The notes below the pieces were generated by a model. The model was not told the origin of the DNA. It ran no database searches and was given only the letters and a program-made list of their open reading frames with translations. Below are positions 17,656-25,262 of a stretch of DNA of 64,000 nucleotides, piece by piece (positions within the stretch are counted from its first letter, which is position 1; each line of letters opens with the position of its first letter). A program made the position numbers and the translations under genes. The stretch comes from Thaumasiovibrio sp047250365 (GTDB lineage: Bacteria > Pseudomonadota > Gammaproteobacteria > Enterobacterales > Vibrionaceae). The DNA lies in assembly GCF_047250365.1 (NCBI RefSeq), contig NZ_JBLBVL010000002.1:186001-250000 (forward strand), in the 5' to 3' direction.

Positions 17656-18600
17656 TTAATTCACGTCAGACACGGTCAATAGCAATTTACCGCGCGTACG
17701 TCCCGTTTCGATGGCCTGGTGCGCCTGCTCACCTTTTGCCAACCAGTAGCGTTCACTAACATGCACAGATAACTGCTCATCCGCCAACATTGTTAGTAAG
17801 TAATCACATTGCTGTTTATCTGGGGTAACAAGCATCCCTGCAGCCGTTAGGCCTTTTGATACGGCCACCTCACAGACCTTGGCTGCCGTTACCGATGGAA
17901 CGGTAATAACATGACCACCCACTTTCACGCAATCCAATGCCGCTACACCTGCGTCACCACCGACCAAATCAATTAACACATCAACATCACTGAGCTCAAG
18001 TGGGCCTTGGGTATAGTCTAATGCACTCGCGCCCATTGCTTGGACAAATGCAATATTTGCCGAAGAACAGGTTGCATAAACTTGCGCGCCCATTGTCGTT
18101 GCCAATTGTATCGCTAAGTGACCAACACCACCGGCGCCAGCCAAAATCAACACACGTTGCCCTTCAGTTACACCGGCTTTAACAAGAGCTTGATAGGCTG
18201 TTTGACCAGCTAATGGCAACGCTGCTGCACTGTCTAAACCAACATTGGATGGTACACAGCTTAACAGCTCGGCGTCGATCGTTAGGTATTCTGCATAACA
18301 ACCACCTTCAAGCGTCACCGCTGCAACTCGATCCCCTTCTCTTAGTGAAGAAACCCCATCACCTACCGCAACAATCACACCACTGACATCGAATCCCGGT
18401 GTCCAAGGAAGATGATCTTTGCATTTATCTGCCGCCCAACCTAGACCTGCGCGTGTTTTAGCATCAACGGGGTTCACTCCCGCAAAGGCGACCTTAACAA
18501 CAACTTCGCCTTTGCTCGGTGAGGGAGCGGGCTGAGTATTAAGTTGTAAGACACTTGGCGCGCCAAATGCGGTGATCTGAAGTTGGCGATGTGTTTCCAT
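17656..18600 (-). CDS. NADP-dependent medium-chain oxidoreductase (quinone-oxidoreductase-like)
   Basis: 314 aa. GroES-like N-terminal half with WTPGFDVSGVIVAVG, and a Rossmann half with AGAGGVGHLAIQLA near residue 155. Zinc-binding cysteines of true alcohol dehydrogenases are absent, which places it with the zinc-independent quinone reductase/MDR group. Substrate unknown. First gene of a run with yqaA and the M16 peptidase. AAGGGA precedes the ATG, and the oad terminator lies immediately upstream. Confidence 0.85.
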   Translation of the reverse strand: METHRQLQITAFGAPSVLQLNTQPAPSPSKGEVVVKVAFAGVNPVDAKTRAGLGWAADKCKDHLPWTPGFDVSGVIVAVGDGVSSLREGDRVAAVTLEGGCYAEYLTIDAELLSCVPSNVGLDSAAALPLAGQTAYQALVKAGVTEGQRVLILAGAGGVGHLAIQLATTMGAQVYATCSSANIAFVQAMGASALDYTQGPLELSDVDVLIDLVGGDAGVAALDCVKVGGHVITVPSVTAAKVCEVAVSKGLTAAGMLVTPDKQQCDYLLTMLADEQLSVHVSERYWLAKGEQAHQAIETGRTRGKLLLTVSDVN

Positions 18601-18620
18601 AATTAATCCCTTTTAAGAAC

Positions 18621-18651
18621 AAAAAAAAGCGGGTAACTGACGTTACCCGCT
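18621..18651 (-). terminator. Intrinsic terminator of the oadGAB operon
   Basis: AGCGGGTAAC / GTTACCCGCT, a 10-bp perfect stem with a four-base loop, followed on the minus strand by eight T. Lies between oadB and the dehydrogenase. Confidence 0.93.
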
Positions 18652-18735
18652 CTATCATAGACCTTTCAGTAAGAGATCACAGCCCGGATAAACGGGCAAC
18701 CCCTCAATATCACATCTTTGTTAGCTAATTGCTGA

Positions 18736-19866
18736 CTATCCAACCAACGCCAACAAGATACCGGCAGCGACAGCTGACCCTAGTACCCCAGCAACGTTCG
18801 GTCCCATCGCATGCATTAACAAAAAGTTTTGAGGATTTGACTCCAACCCGACCTTGTTAACAACACGTGCCGCCATAGGAACCGCTGACACCCCGGCAGC
18901 ACCAATTAACGGATTGATTGGCTCATCACTGAAGCGCGACATCAATTTTGCCATCATCACACCAGCAGCCGTTCCGATACTAAATGCGACTGCGCCCAGT
19001 ACAAGAATACCTAAGGTTTGAATGTGAAGAAATTGCTCCGCTTGCAGCTTAGAACCAACGCCGAGACCAAGGAAAATCGTCACGATGTTGATCAGCTCGT
19101 TTTGTGCTGTACTAGACAAACGATCAACCACGCCAGATTCGCGCATCAAATTCCCCAAGCAGAACATACCAACAAGTGGTGTCGCTGCAGGTAAGAACAA
19201 GATTGCCAGCATCAATACCGCTATCGGGAAGATAATTTTCTCTACCTTACCGACATGACGTAACTGCGCCATCTGGATTTTACGCTCATCTTCGGTAGTA
19301 AATGCCTTCATAATCGGTGGCTGAATAATCGGCACCAATGCCATGTAGCTATATGCTGCGACCGCAATAGCCCCTAATAGATCTGGTGACAATTGACTCG
19401 ACAAAAATATAGCGGTTGGGCCATCGGCACCACCAATAATGGCTATCGATGAAGCATCAGCCAACGAGAACTCCATGCCTGGAACCAAGTTGAGGAATAT
19501 TGCACCAAACAAGGTCGCAAAAATACCAAACTGCGCAGCCGCACCGAGGAACAATGTTTTTGGATTCGCGATAAGCGCGCCAAAATCTGTCATTGCCCCA
19601 ACGCCCATAAAGATCAACAGTGGGAAAATACCAGTAGAAATTCCCGCCTCGTAGACCATATAAAGCAACCCACCAGGCTCGGTAAAACCAGCATTCGGGA
19701 TGTTTGCTAAAATGGCACCAAAGCCTATTGGTACTAATAGCAGTGGCTCAAACCCTTTTCTAATTGCCAGAAAAAGTAAACCACACCCGACCAAGATCAT
19801 AATCAGCTGGGCTGGCTGAAAATGGGCAAGACCGGTGCTTTGCCACAATGTAATTAGTCCTTCCAT
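18736..19866 (-). CDS. oadB: Oxaloacetate decarboxylase, beta subunit (Na+ pump)
   Basis: Integral membrane subunit that decarboxylates carboxybiotin and exports Na+. 376 aa with about nine to ten hydrophobic segments. The conserved GADGPTAIF segment, with the sodium-binding aspartate region, is near residue 145; PLIGAAGVSAVPMAARVVNKVG and MGPNVAGVLGSAVAAG lie near the C-terminus. The ATG lies ten bases after oadA. Shorter than some homologues (about 430 aa), as normal for Vibrio-type OadB. Confidence 0.95.
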   Translation of the reverse strand: MEGLITLWQSTGLAHFQPAQLIMILVGCGLLFLAIRKGFEPLLLVPIGFGAILANIPNAGFTEPGGLLYMVYEAGISTGIFPLLIFMGVGAMTDFGALIANPKTLFLGAAAQFGIFATLFGAIFLNLVPGMEFSLADASSIAIIGGADGPTAIFLSSQLSPDLLGAIAVAAYSYMALVPIIQPPIMKAFTTEDERKIQMAQLRHVGKVEKIIFPIAVLMLAILFLPAATPLVGMFCLGNLMRESGVVDRLSSTAQNELINIVTIFLGLGVGSKLQAEQFLHIQTLGILVLGAVAFSIGTAAGVMMAKLMSRFSDEPINPLIGAAGVSAVPMAARVVNKVGLESNPQNFLLMHAMGPNVAGVLGSAVAAGILLALVG

Positions 19867-19875
19867 GACAACCTC

Positions 19876-21651
19876 TTACGCCAAGCTAAGGATAGGCGCA
19901 CCTACAGTGACCTGATCCCCTTCTTTAACATGGATCTGCTCAACGATACCGCCTCGAGCTGCGCGTATCTCAGTTTCCATCTTCATCGCTTCAAGCACGA
20001 CCAATACATCACCTTCTGACACTTGGCTACCCGCCTGCACTTGAATCTTAAAGATATTCCCCGCCAGTGGCGCAGGAACGGCTTCCGAAGCTGACGCCGC
20101 AACTGGCGCCGTTGATGGCGCAGCCGCTGAGACAGAACTCACCTCTCCAGCTGGACCGACTTCGACATCATAGACCTGACCATTTACTTTCACGCTGTAG
20201 GCTTCAATTGCACCTTTCGCAGGGGTCGCTGCAACAGGTGCAGTAGCCTCAACCACAGCTTCCGTACCTGGAGCCGGTTCAAAGGCATCTGGGTTATTAC
20301 GGTTTTTAAGGAACTTAAGACCGACTTGTGGGAATAGTGCATAAGTAAGAACATCGTCAACCTGCTCATCAGCTAACACAATTCCGTCCGCTTTGGCTTT
20401 TGCTATCAGCTCATCAGTCAAAGTATGCATTTCATGCTCAAGCAGATCGGCCGGACGACAAGTGATCGCTTCCGCGCCATCAAGTACTTTGGCTTGCAGT
20501 TCTTTGTTTACATCGGCTGGTGGTTTTCCATATTCACCTTTAAGCAAACCAGCAGTCTCTTTTGTGATTGACTTATAGCGCTCACCTGTTAATACGTTAA
20601 TGACAGACTGCGTACCAACAATTTGTGAGGTCGGCGTCACTAATGGGATATAACCCAAGTCTTCACGCACGCGAGGGATCTCTGCAAGCACTTCATCTAA
20701 GCGATCTACAGCGCCTTGCTCCTTAAGTTGACCTTCCATATTCGTCAACATGCCACCAGGAACCTGAGCAATAAGAATACGCGAATCCACCCCTTTAAGT
20801 TGGCCTTCAAACTTAGCGTATTTCTTACGCACCTCACGGAAGTAAGTTGCGATAGGAGCAAGTTGTTCAAGTTTAAGGTTAGTATCACGCCCCGTGCCCT
20901 CTAGCATAGCGACAACCGTTTCTGTCGCTGTGTGGCCGTAGGTTTGACTCATCGAAGAGATAGAGGTATCTAGAATATCCAATCCAGCCTCTACCGCTTT
21001 AACAGCTGTCGCGGCTGATAGACCCGTTGTCGCATGGCAGTGAAGCGCTAGAGGAATGTCACAAGATGCTTTAATACGAGAGATAACATCTTCCGCTTCA
21101 TAAGGCTTCAATAAACCCGCCATATCTTTCAAGCAAAGCGAGTGACAACCTAGATCTTCAAGACGTTTCGCAAGGTCAACCCAAGTATCGGAGGTGTGAT
21201 AAGGACTCGTGGTATAAGACATTGTCCCTTGAGCATGGCCTCCAACAGCTACCGTCGCCTTCACTGCCCGTTCAAAATTACGAACATCATTCATCGCATC
21301 AAAAATACGAAATACATCCATTCCGTTCTTGTGCGCTCGCTCGACAAATTTATCTACCACATCATCAGCATAGTGGCGGTAACCCAGTAAATTTTGACCT
21401 CGCAGCAACATCTGCATACGAGTATTTGGCATTGCCGCTTTTAATAAACGAAGACGCTCCCATGGGTCCTCGCCTAAAAAGCGAATGCAAGCATCAAAAG
21501 TGGCACCACCCCAAGTTTCTAATGACCAGTACCCCACTTTATCCAATTGCTCCGCAATAGGTAACATATCTTCTACACGCATACGCGTAGCAAACAACGA
21601 TTGGTGGGCGTCACGAAGGACAACGTCGGTAATAGCTAATGGTTTGGACAT
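19876..21651 (-). CDS. oadA: Oxaloacetate decarboxylase, alpha subunit (carboxyltransferase, biotin carrier)
   Basis: Transfers the carboxyl of oxaloacetate to its own biotin. 591 aa. Carboxyltransferase barrel from residue 1 (DVVLRDAHQSLFATRM, LCLKDMAGLL and the metal motif LALHCHATTG), a PYC_OADA domain, an Ala/Pro-rich linker at about 460-520, and a C-terminal biotinyl domain with VLEAMKMETEI, where the Lys is biotinylated. Two in-frame ATGs exist; the AAGGAG site is seven bases from 21651 but only one from 21657, so 21651 is chosen. Confidence 0.96.
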   Translation of the reverse strand: MSKPLAITDVVLRDAHQSLFATRMRVEDMLPIAEQLDKVGYWSLETWGGATFDACIRFLGEDPWERLRLLKAAMPNTRMQMLLRGQNLLGYRHYADDVVDKFVERAHKNGMDVFRIFDAMNDVRNFERAVKATVAVGGHAQGTMSYTTSPYHTSDTWVDLAKRLEDLGCHSLCLKDMAGLLKPYEAEDVISRIKASCDIPLALHCHATTGLSAATAVKAVEAGLDILDTSISSMSQTYGHTATETVVAMLEGTGRDTNLKLEQLAPIATYFREVRKKYAKFEGQLKGVDSRILIAQVPGGMLTNMEGQLKEQGAVDRLDEVLAEIPRVREDLGYIPLVTPTSQIVGTQSVINVLTGERYKSITKETAGLLKGEYGKPPADVNKELQAKVLDGAEAITCRPADLLEHEMHTLTDELIAKAKADGIVLADEQVDDVLTYALFPQVGLKFLKNRNNPDAFEPAPGTEAVVEATAPVAATPAKGAIEAYSVKVNGQVYDVEVGPAGEVSSVSAAAPSTAPVAASASEAVPAPLAGNIFKIQVQAGSQVSEGDVLVVLEAMKMETEIRAARGGIVEQIHVKEGDQVTVGAPILSLA

Positions 21652-21687
21652 GCTCATACTCCTTGTAATAATTCAGTCCGATCAGGC

Positions 21688-21936
21688 TTAAGCGTTTTTC
21701 GCGCGATGTACTTTAATGGCTGCTGAAATAGCCGCAATCACATCTGGCGACTCGCCACCAATTGTCTTTGGTACAGTTTGATTAATAGGTTGGTTTACTT
21801 CAGGCGCATCTTTTGGCAACCAACGTGCCAAACACTGTACAAGAACAACCAAAACACTTAAAAAAACAAAAACAAACGTCATGCCTGTCAGCATCAACGT
21901 TGCTGCCTCCCAGAGGAGATCACTAATGTTTGACAT
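21688..21936 (-). CDS. oadG: Oxaloacetate decarboxylase, gamma subunit
   Basis: 82 aa. One N-terminal membrane segment (about 10-35, LMLTGMTFVFVFLSVLVVLV) and a short polar tail rich in Pro, Val and Ile, the standard OadG layout; it holds the alpha and beta subunits together. The ATG at 21936 follows AAGGA; a longer frame from 21972 lacks support. First gene of oadGAB. Confidence 0.9.
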   Translation of the reverse strand: MSNISDLLWEAATLMLTGMTFVFVFLSVLVVLVQCLARWLPKDAPEVNQPINQTVPKTIGGESPDVIAAISAAIKVHRAKNA

Positions 21937-22175
21937 CCTGCTTCCTTTCTTCTGTATCGCGGCTTCTACCACTTGAGGTGAATGAAAAACACCTTAACCT
22001 CAAAAAACACTGCAAATATTAACACAAATCAACAATCCTGACACTTATGAGGGTAGATGTTGATAAAAATGCGAAAAAGACTGCAAAATTTACATATCTT
22101 TCAAAAAGTCAGAGAAAAACCGTAGCTAGGTCAATAAATTGATTTAGAGGTGTGTTGAGCAAGAGAAGTAAGATC
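21937..22175. other. Control region upstream of oadGAB
   Basis: AT-rich stretch with no gene. It contains an inverted repeat TTGAGGT (21973-21979) / ACCTCAA (21997-22003) that competes with a shorter pairing AGGTG (21976-21980) / CACCT (21990-21994) in the presumed leader. I cannot fix a promoter with confidence; a TAATAT-like -10 is present without a good -35. Confidence 0.45.
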
Positions 22176-22206
22176 AAAAAAGGCCTGACTACGGGAGTCA
22201 GGCCTT
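22174..22206 (-). terminator. Terminator of the tRNA-Ser/Arg operon
   Basis: AAGGCCTGACT and its exact complement, 11 bp with a five-base loop, followed on the minus strand by six T. It lies 90 bp after the last tRNA-Arg. Confidence 0.9.
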
Positions 22207-22295
22207 AAGAGTTTGGGCTGTATCAGGTAATACAGCATAGGACATCGTGTCCCTTGGCAGTAATCCTTTAATATTCTCAAGGAAGAGAAAATAAA

Positions 22296-22372
22296 TGGCG
22301 CGCTCGGGAGGATTCGAACCTCCGACCGCCTGGTTCGTAGCCAGGTACTCTATCCAGCTGAGCTACGAGCGC
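22296..22372 (-). tRNA. tRNA-Arg (ACG), copy 1, acceptor type A
   Basis: 77 bases including encoded CCA. Cloverleaf with acceptor GCGCTCG / CGAGCGC, anticodon ACG in CTACGAA, and T loop GGTTCGAATCC. Reads CGN arginine codons after A34 deamination. Last gene of the array. Confidence 0.97.
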
Positions 22373-22442
22373 GCAGTATGCTTTATACTCTGAGGCATTA
22401 CACTCAGAATGAAATCGGTGTTTACCAACATCGATTAATGTA

Positions 22443-22519
22443 TGGCGCGTCCGGGAGGATTCGAACCTCCGACCGCCTGGTTCGTAGCCAGGTACTCTAT
22501 CCAGCTGAGCTACGGACGC
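22443..22519 (-). tRNA. tRNA-Arg (ACG), copy 2, acceptor type B
   Basis: 77 bases with encoded CCA. Identical body to copy 1, but the acceptor stem is GCGTCCG / CGGACGC, a compensated double change. Confidence 0.97.
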
Positions 22520-22579
22520 GCAGGCAACATAAATGATAGACAACTATCAGATATGTGGAAATGGTTAATACAAAAATAA

Positions 22580-22656
22580 TGGCGCGCTCGGGAGGATTCG
22601 AACCTCCGACCGCCTGGTTCGTAGCCAGGTACTCTATCCAGCTGAGCTACGAGCGC
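22580..22656 (-). tRNA. tRNA-Arg (ACG), copy 3, acceptor type A
   Basis: 77 bases with encoded CCA; same sequence as copy 1. The spacer on its 5' side shares the AGTAT..TATACTC block with the spacers 5' of copies 1 and 4. Confidence 0.97.
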
Positions 22657-22721
22657 GCAGTATTCTGTATACTCAAAAGCGTTCCGTCACTTGGGAGTGC
22701 ACCGCAAGGGTGTAATATAAA

Positions 22722-22798
22722 TGGCGCGCTCGGGAGGATTCGAACCTCCGACCGCCTGGTTCGTAGCCAGGTACTCTATCCAGCTGAGCTACGAGCGC
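22722..22798 (-). tRNA. tRNA-Arg (ACG), copy 4, acceptor type A
   Basis: 77 bases with encoded CCA; same sequence as copies 1 and 3. Confidence 0.97.
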
Positions 22799-22874
22799 GC
22801 AGTATTCTTTATACTCAGGAGTGTCCGTTACTCGGGAGTGTAACCAGTGTTAATAAGCAACACAGGTTAATGTA

Positions 22875-22951
22875 TGGCGCGTCCGGGAGGATTCGAACCT
22901 CCGACCGCCTGGTTCGTAGCCAGGTACTCTATCCAGCTGAGCTACGGACGC
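22875..22951 (-). tRNA. tRNA-Arg (ACG), copy 5, acceptor type B
   Basis: 77 bases with encoded CCA; type B acceptor as in copy 2. The sequence 3' of it (TTAATGTA on the plus strand) is the same as beside copy 2. Confidence 0.97.
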
Positions 22952-23012
22952 GCAGGGGTATGTGTAACAATCAATTTTCAACGCTGAAATATCAATTCAT
23001 CGTTACGAATAA

Positions 23013-23089
23013 TGGCGCGCTCGGGAGGATTCGAACCTCCGACCGCCTGGTTCGTAGCCAGGTACTCTATCCAGCTGAGCTACGAGCGC
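23013..23089 (-). tRNA. tRNA-Arg (ACG), copy 6, acceptor type A
   Basis: 77 bases with encoded CCA; type A acceptor, anticodon ACG. Confidence 0.97.
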
Positions 23090-23120
23090 GCAAAGTCGTT
23101 TTTACTAAAACGAGAAAAAA

Positions 23121-23213
23121 TGGCGGTGAGGGAGGGATTCGAACCCTCGATACGGCTATAAACCGTATACTCCCTTAGCAGGGGAGCGCCTTCAGCCTCT
23201 CGGCCACCTCACC
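23121..23213 (-). tRNA. tRNA-Ser (GCT), copy 1
   Basis: 93 bases with encoded CCA and a long variable arm (ATACGGTTTATAGCCGTAT), as expected for class II tRNA-Ser. Anticodon GCT in CTGCTAA, reading AGC and AGU. Confidence 0.97.
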
Positions 23214-23237
23214 ACGCAAACTGGTTTAACAAATTAA

Positions 23238-23314
23238 TGGCGCGTCCGGGAGGATTCGAACCTCCGACCGCCTGGTTCGTAGCCAGGTACTCTATCCAGC
23301 TGAGCTACGGACGC
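23238..23314 (-). tRNA. tRNA-Arg (ACG), copy 7, acceptor type B
   Basis: 77 bases with encoded CCA; type B acceptor (GCGTCCG). Confidence 0.97.
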
Positions 23315-23365
23315 GCAGAAACTTGTTGTGATACCGTTCATCAAATGAACCATACCGAATTGTAA

Positions 23366-23442
23366 TGGCGCGCTCGGGAGGATTCGAACCTCCGACCGCC
23401 TGGTTCGTAGCCAGGTACTCTATCCAGCTGAGCTACGAGCGC
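23366..23442 (-). tRNA. tRNA-Arg (ACG), copy 8, acceptor type A
   Basis: 77 bases with encoded CCA; type A acceptor (GCGCTCG). Confidence 0.97.
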
Positions 23443-23472
23443 GCAGTGCTGCCTAAACAGCGTCGCAAGAAA

Positions 23473-23565
23473 TGGCGGTGAGGGAGGGATTCGAACCCTC
23501 GATACGGCTATAAACCGTATACTCCCTTAGCAGGGGAGCGCCTTCAGCCTCTCGGCCACCTCACC
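23473..23565 (-). tRNA. tRNA-Ser (GCT), copy 2
   Basis: 93 bases with encoded CCA; identical to the other Ser copy. First gene of the array, about nine bases after the predicted transcription start. Confidence 0.97.
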
Positions 23566-23571
23566 GTCTTG

Positions 23572-23608
23572 CGGGGGCTCATATTACTTCGAAGCAAAAA
23601 TATGTCAA
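23572..23608 (-). promoter_or_regulatory. Sigma-70 promoter of the tRNA operon with GC-rich discriminator
   Basis: On the minus strand a perfect -35 TTGACA (23603-23608), a 16-bp spacer and a -10 TAATAT (23581-23586). The following bases GAGCCCCCGC form a GC-rich discriminator, the hallmark of stable-RNA promoters under ppGpp control. Confidence 0.88.
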
Positions 23609-23646
23609 ACAATTTATCAATAAAAATCACGAAAAAAAGTTTACTT

Positions 23647-23670
23647 GCACACTTTAGCGCCAAAGTGCGC
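23647..23670. promoter_or_regulatory. Inverted repeat upstream of the tRNA promoter
   Basis: GCACACTTT and AAAGTGCGC (one mismatch) flank a six-base centre, about 40 bp upstream of the -35 box. A protein-binding site or a 3' hairpin of a csrA read-through transcript are both possible. Confidence 0.4.
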
Positions 23671-23756
23671 TTTAAAGCAACAATGTGCTAATTTTTCCTA
23701 CAGAATCAAGAAAGTGATTAAGTGAATTCTAACGAACGTTAGAGATAACAAAACAT

Positions 23757-23787
23757 AAAAAAGTCGGCCCGAAGGCCGACCTTTTTA
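23757..23787 (-). terminator. Intrinsic terminator of csrA
   Basis: GTCGGCC / GGCCGAC with tetraloop CGAA, followed on the minus strand by six T. It starts right after the csrA stop codon. Confidence 0.93.
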
Positions 23788-23985
23788 TCAGAAGTTTCCA
23801 GCGTTATCCGCGCCAGCCCCTTTTTCAGCTTGAATGCGCATATAAATCTCTTCTCGATGAACAGAGACTTCTTTAGGTGCATTCACACCAATACGTACTT
23901 GGTTGCCCTTCACACCTAGAACAGTTACGGTAACTTCGTCACCAATCATCAACGTTTCACCTACGCGACGAGTCAAAATCAGCAT
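23788..23985 (-). CDS. csrA: Carbon storage regulator CsrA
   Basis: 65-aa dimeric RNA-binding protein that represses or activates translation by binding GGA motifs in leaders. Complete family sequence: MLILTRRVGETLMIGD at the start, GVNAPKEVSVHREEIY in the middle, and a variable C-terminal tail. Lies after lysC and before the tRNA-Ser/Arg genes, the standard arrangement. BarA, whose pathway controls CsrA through small RNAs, is encoded in this same window. Confidence 0.97.
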   Translation of the reverse strand: MLILTRRVGETLMIGDEVTVTVLGVKGNQVRIGVNAPKEVSVHREEIYMRIQAEKGAGADNAGNF

Positions 23986-24047
23986 TCGTGTACTCCTTGA
24001 GTAATCTCTACTTCTTTATAAGTATTAACAGCGATCAAATCTTCCCA

Positions 24048-25238
24048 TTACGACACAGCCAGTAGATTCGACTCATGTCCGGAAAGACTTGGAACCACAA
24101 ATTGTGCATGAAGTAGCTTCACGGCACGCTTATAGTCAGCATCAGCTACCAATAAGCATAGACATTGAGGTAAATGTTGCACACGATGAACAACAATTTC
24201 CGATTGTGCCAGTAAAGCTAACATAGCTTGCTTGCACTCCTTTGCAGCATGACCGACGACAGATAACGTCGTTACATTGTCAATATGATCCAACTCTTCG
24301 CAATGCGCTAGCTTCAAATGTGCCAAATCTGCGTCTGACACCACAAAATGTGAAGAATATGTTTCATCTATCACATTATTCCATATTTCCGACACAATAC
24401 CAGTACTTTGCCCAATCATTTTTTCACGTTCGGTTTTAACGCTAATTAAATGTTGGTCCGCTAACACGGCAATACCAGTAATTGGCCTAGTGGCCAATGT
24501 GTCCATCGTCACCAACGTGCCTTGCGTCTCACTGCCCTCTTCAAACGAGGACAATACCCGCAATGGCACGCAGTTTTGATGTGCGTACTCCACAGATTGT
24601 AACTGTAGTACCTTTGCTCCCAACCTCGCCATTGTTGTCATGGTTTTGACATCGATTTGGTCCAATCGGGAAGCCTCAGGGACAATCCGTGGATCAGTCG
24701 TGTATACACCGTCCACATCGGTAAATATCTGGCATTCGTCTGCGTTCAACGCACTCGCGATCGCGACTGCGCTCGCATCTGAGCCACCTCGACCTAAGGT
24801 CGTGATATTTCCGTTTTCATCGCGGCCCTGAAAACCTGCGACGATCACAATATGGTCTTGCTCGAGCAAAGAGTTAATCCGTGAGGTTGCGACATGCGCT
24901 ATCTCAGCATTATTAAAACCACCGCTGGTGGTAATACCCACCTGATCAGCAGTCAGCGAAGTAGCTTTTACTCCCTGCCTGTTAATCGCCATAGCCAATA
25001 AGGCCATGGAAACTTGCTCACCAGCAGACAGCAAAACATCTAACTCACGCGCTGTTGGCGTGGCGTCAATCTGTTTTGCTAATCCCAATAGACGATTGGT
25101 CTCGCCTGACATTGCTGAAACGACCACCACAACTTGGTGTCCCTGCTGATGAGCATTAATCACTCGCCGAGCAACGGCCTCTATTCTGTCGATGGAACCC
25201 ACAGAGGTTCCACCGAATTTTTGGACGATCAGTGCCAC
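24048..25238 (-). CDS. lysC: Aspartate kinase (monofunctional, two ACT domains)
   Basis: Phosphorylates aspartate, the first step to lysine, methionine and threonine. 396 aa. Kinase motif KFGGTSVGS at 7-15, GRGGSDASAVAIA near 150, DGVYTTDPRIVP near 175, and two ACT regulatory repeats from about residue 255. GTG start with AGGAGA upstream. Sits between alaS (24 bp) and csrA (62 bp) as in Vibrio, where it is usually annotated lysC. Confidence 0.94.
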   Translation of the reverse strand: MALIVQKFGGTSVGSIDRIEAVARRVINAHQQGHQVVVVVSAMSGETNRLLGLAKQIDATPTARELDVLLSAGEQVSMALLAMAINRQGVKATSLTADQVGITTSGGFNNAEIAHVATSRINSLLEQDHIVIVAGFQGRDENGNITTLGRGGSDASAVAIASALNADECQIFTDVDGVYTTDPRIVPEASRLDQIDVKTMTTMARLGAKVLQLQSVEYAHQNCVPLRVLSSFEEGSETQGTLVTMDTLATRPITGIAVLADQHLISVKTEREKMIGQSTGIVSEIWNNVIDETYSSHFVVSDADLAHLKLAHCEELDHIDNVTTLSVVGHAAKECKQAMLALLAQSEIVVHRVQHLPQCLCLLVADADYKRAVKLLHAQFVVPSLSGHESNLLAVS

Positions 25239-25262
25239 TTACTTATCTTCTCCTGAAAAAGC

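Noticed and set aside
22555..23178. Open frame of 207 codons with repeated segments across the tRNA array, and a similar one on the other strand
   Set aside because: It is a translation of the repeated tRNA-Arg genes and spacers, not a protein gene; the repeats come from the tRNA bodies.
22296..23565. CRISPR-like regular repeat pattern
   Set aside because: The repeat units are complete 77-base tRNA genes with cloverleaf, anticodon and CCA, and the spacers vary in length.
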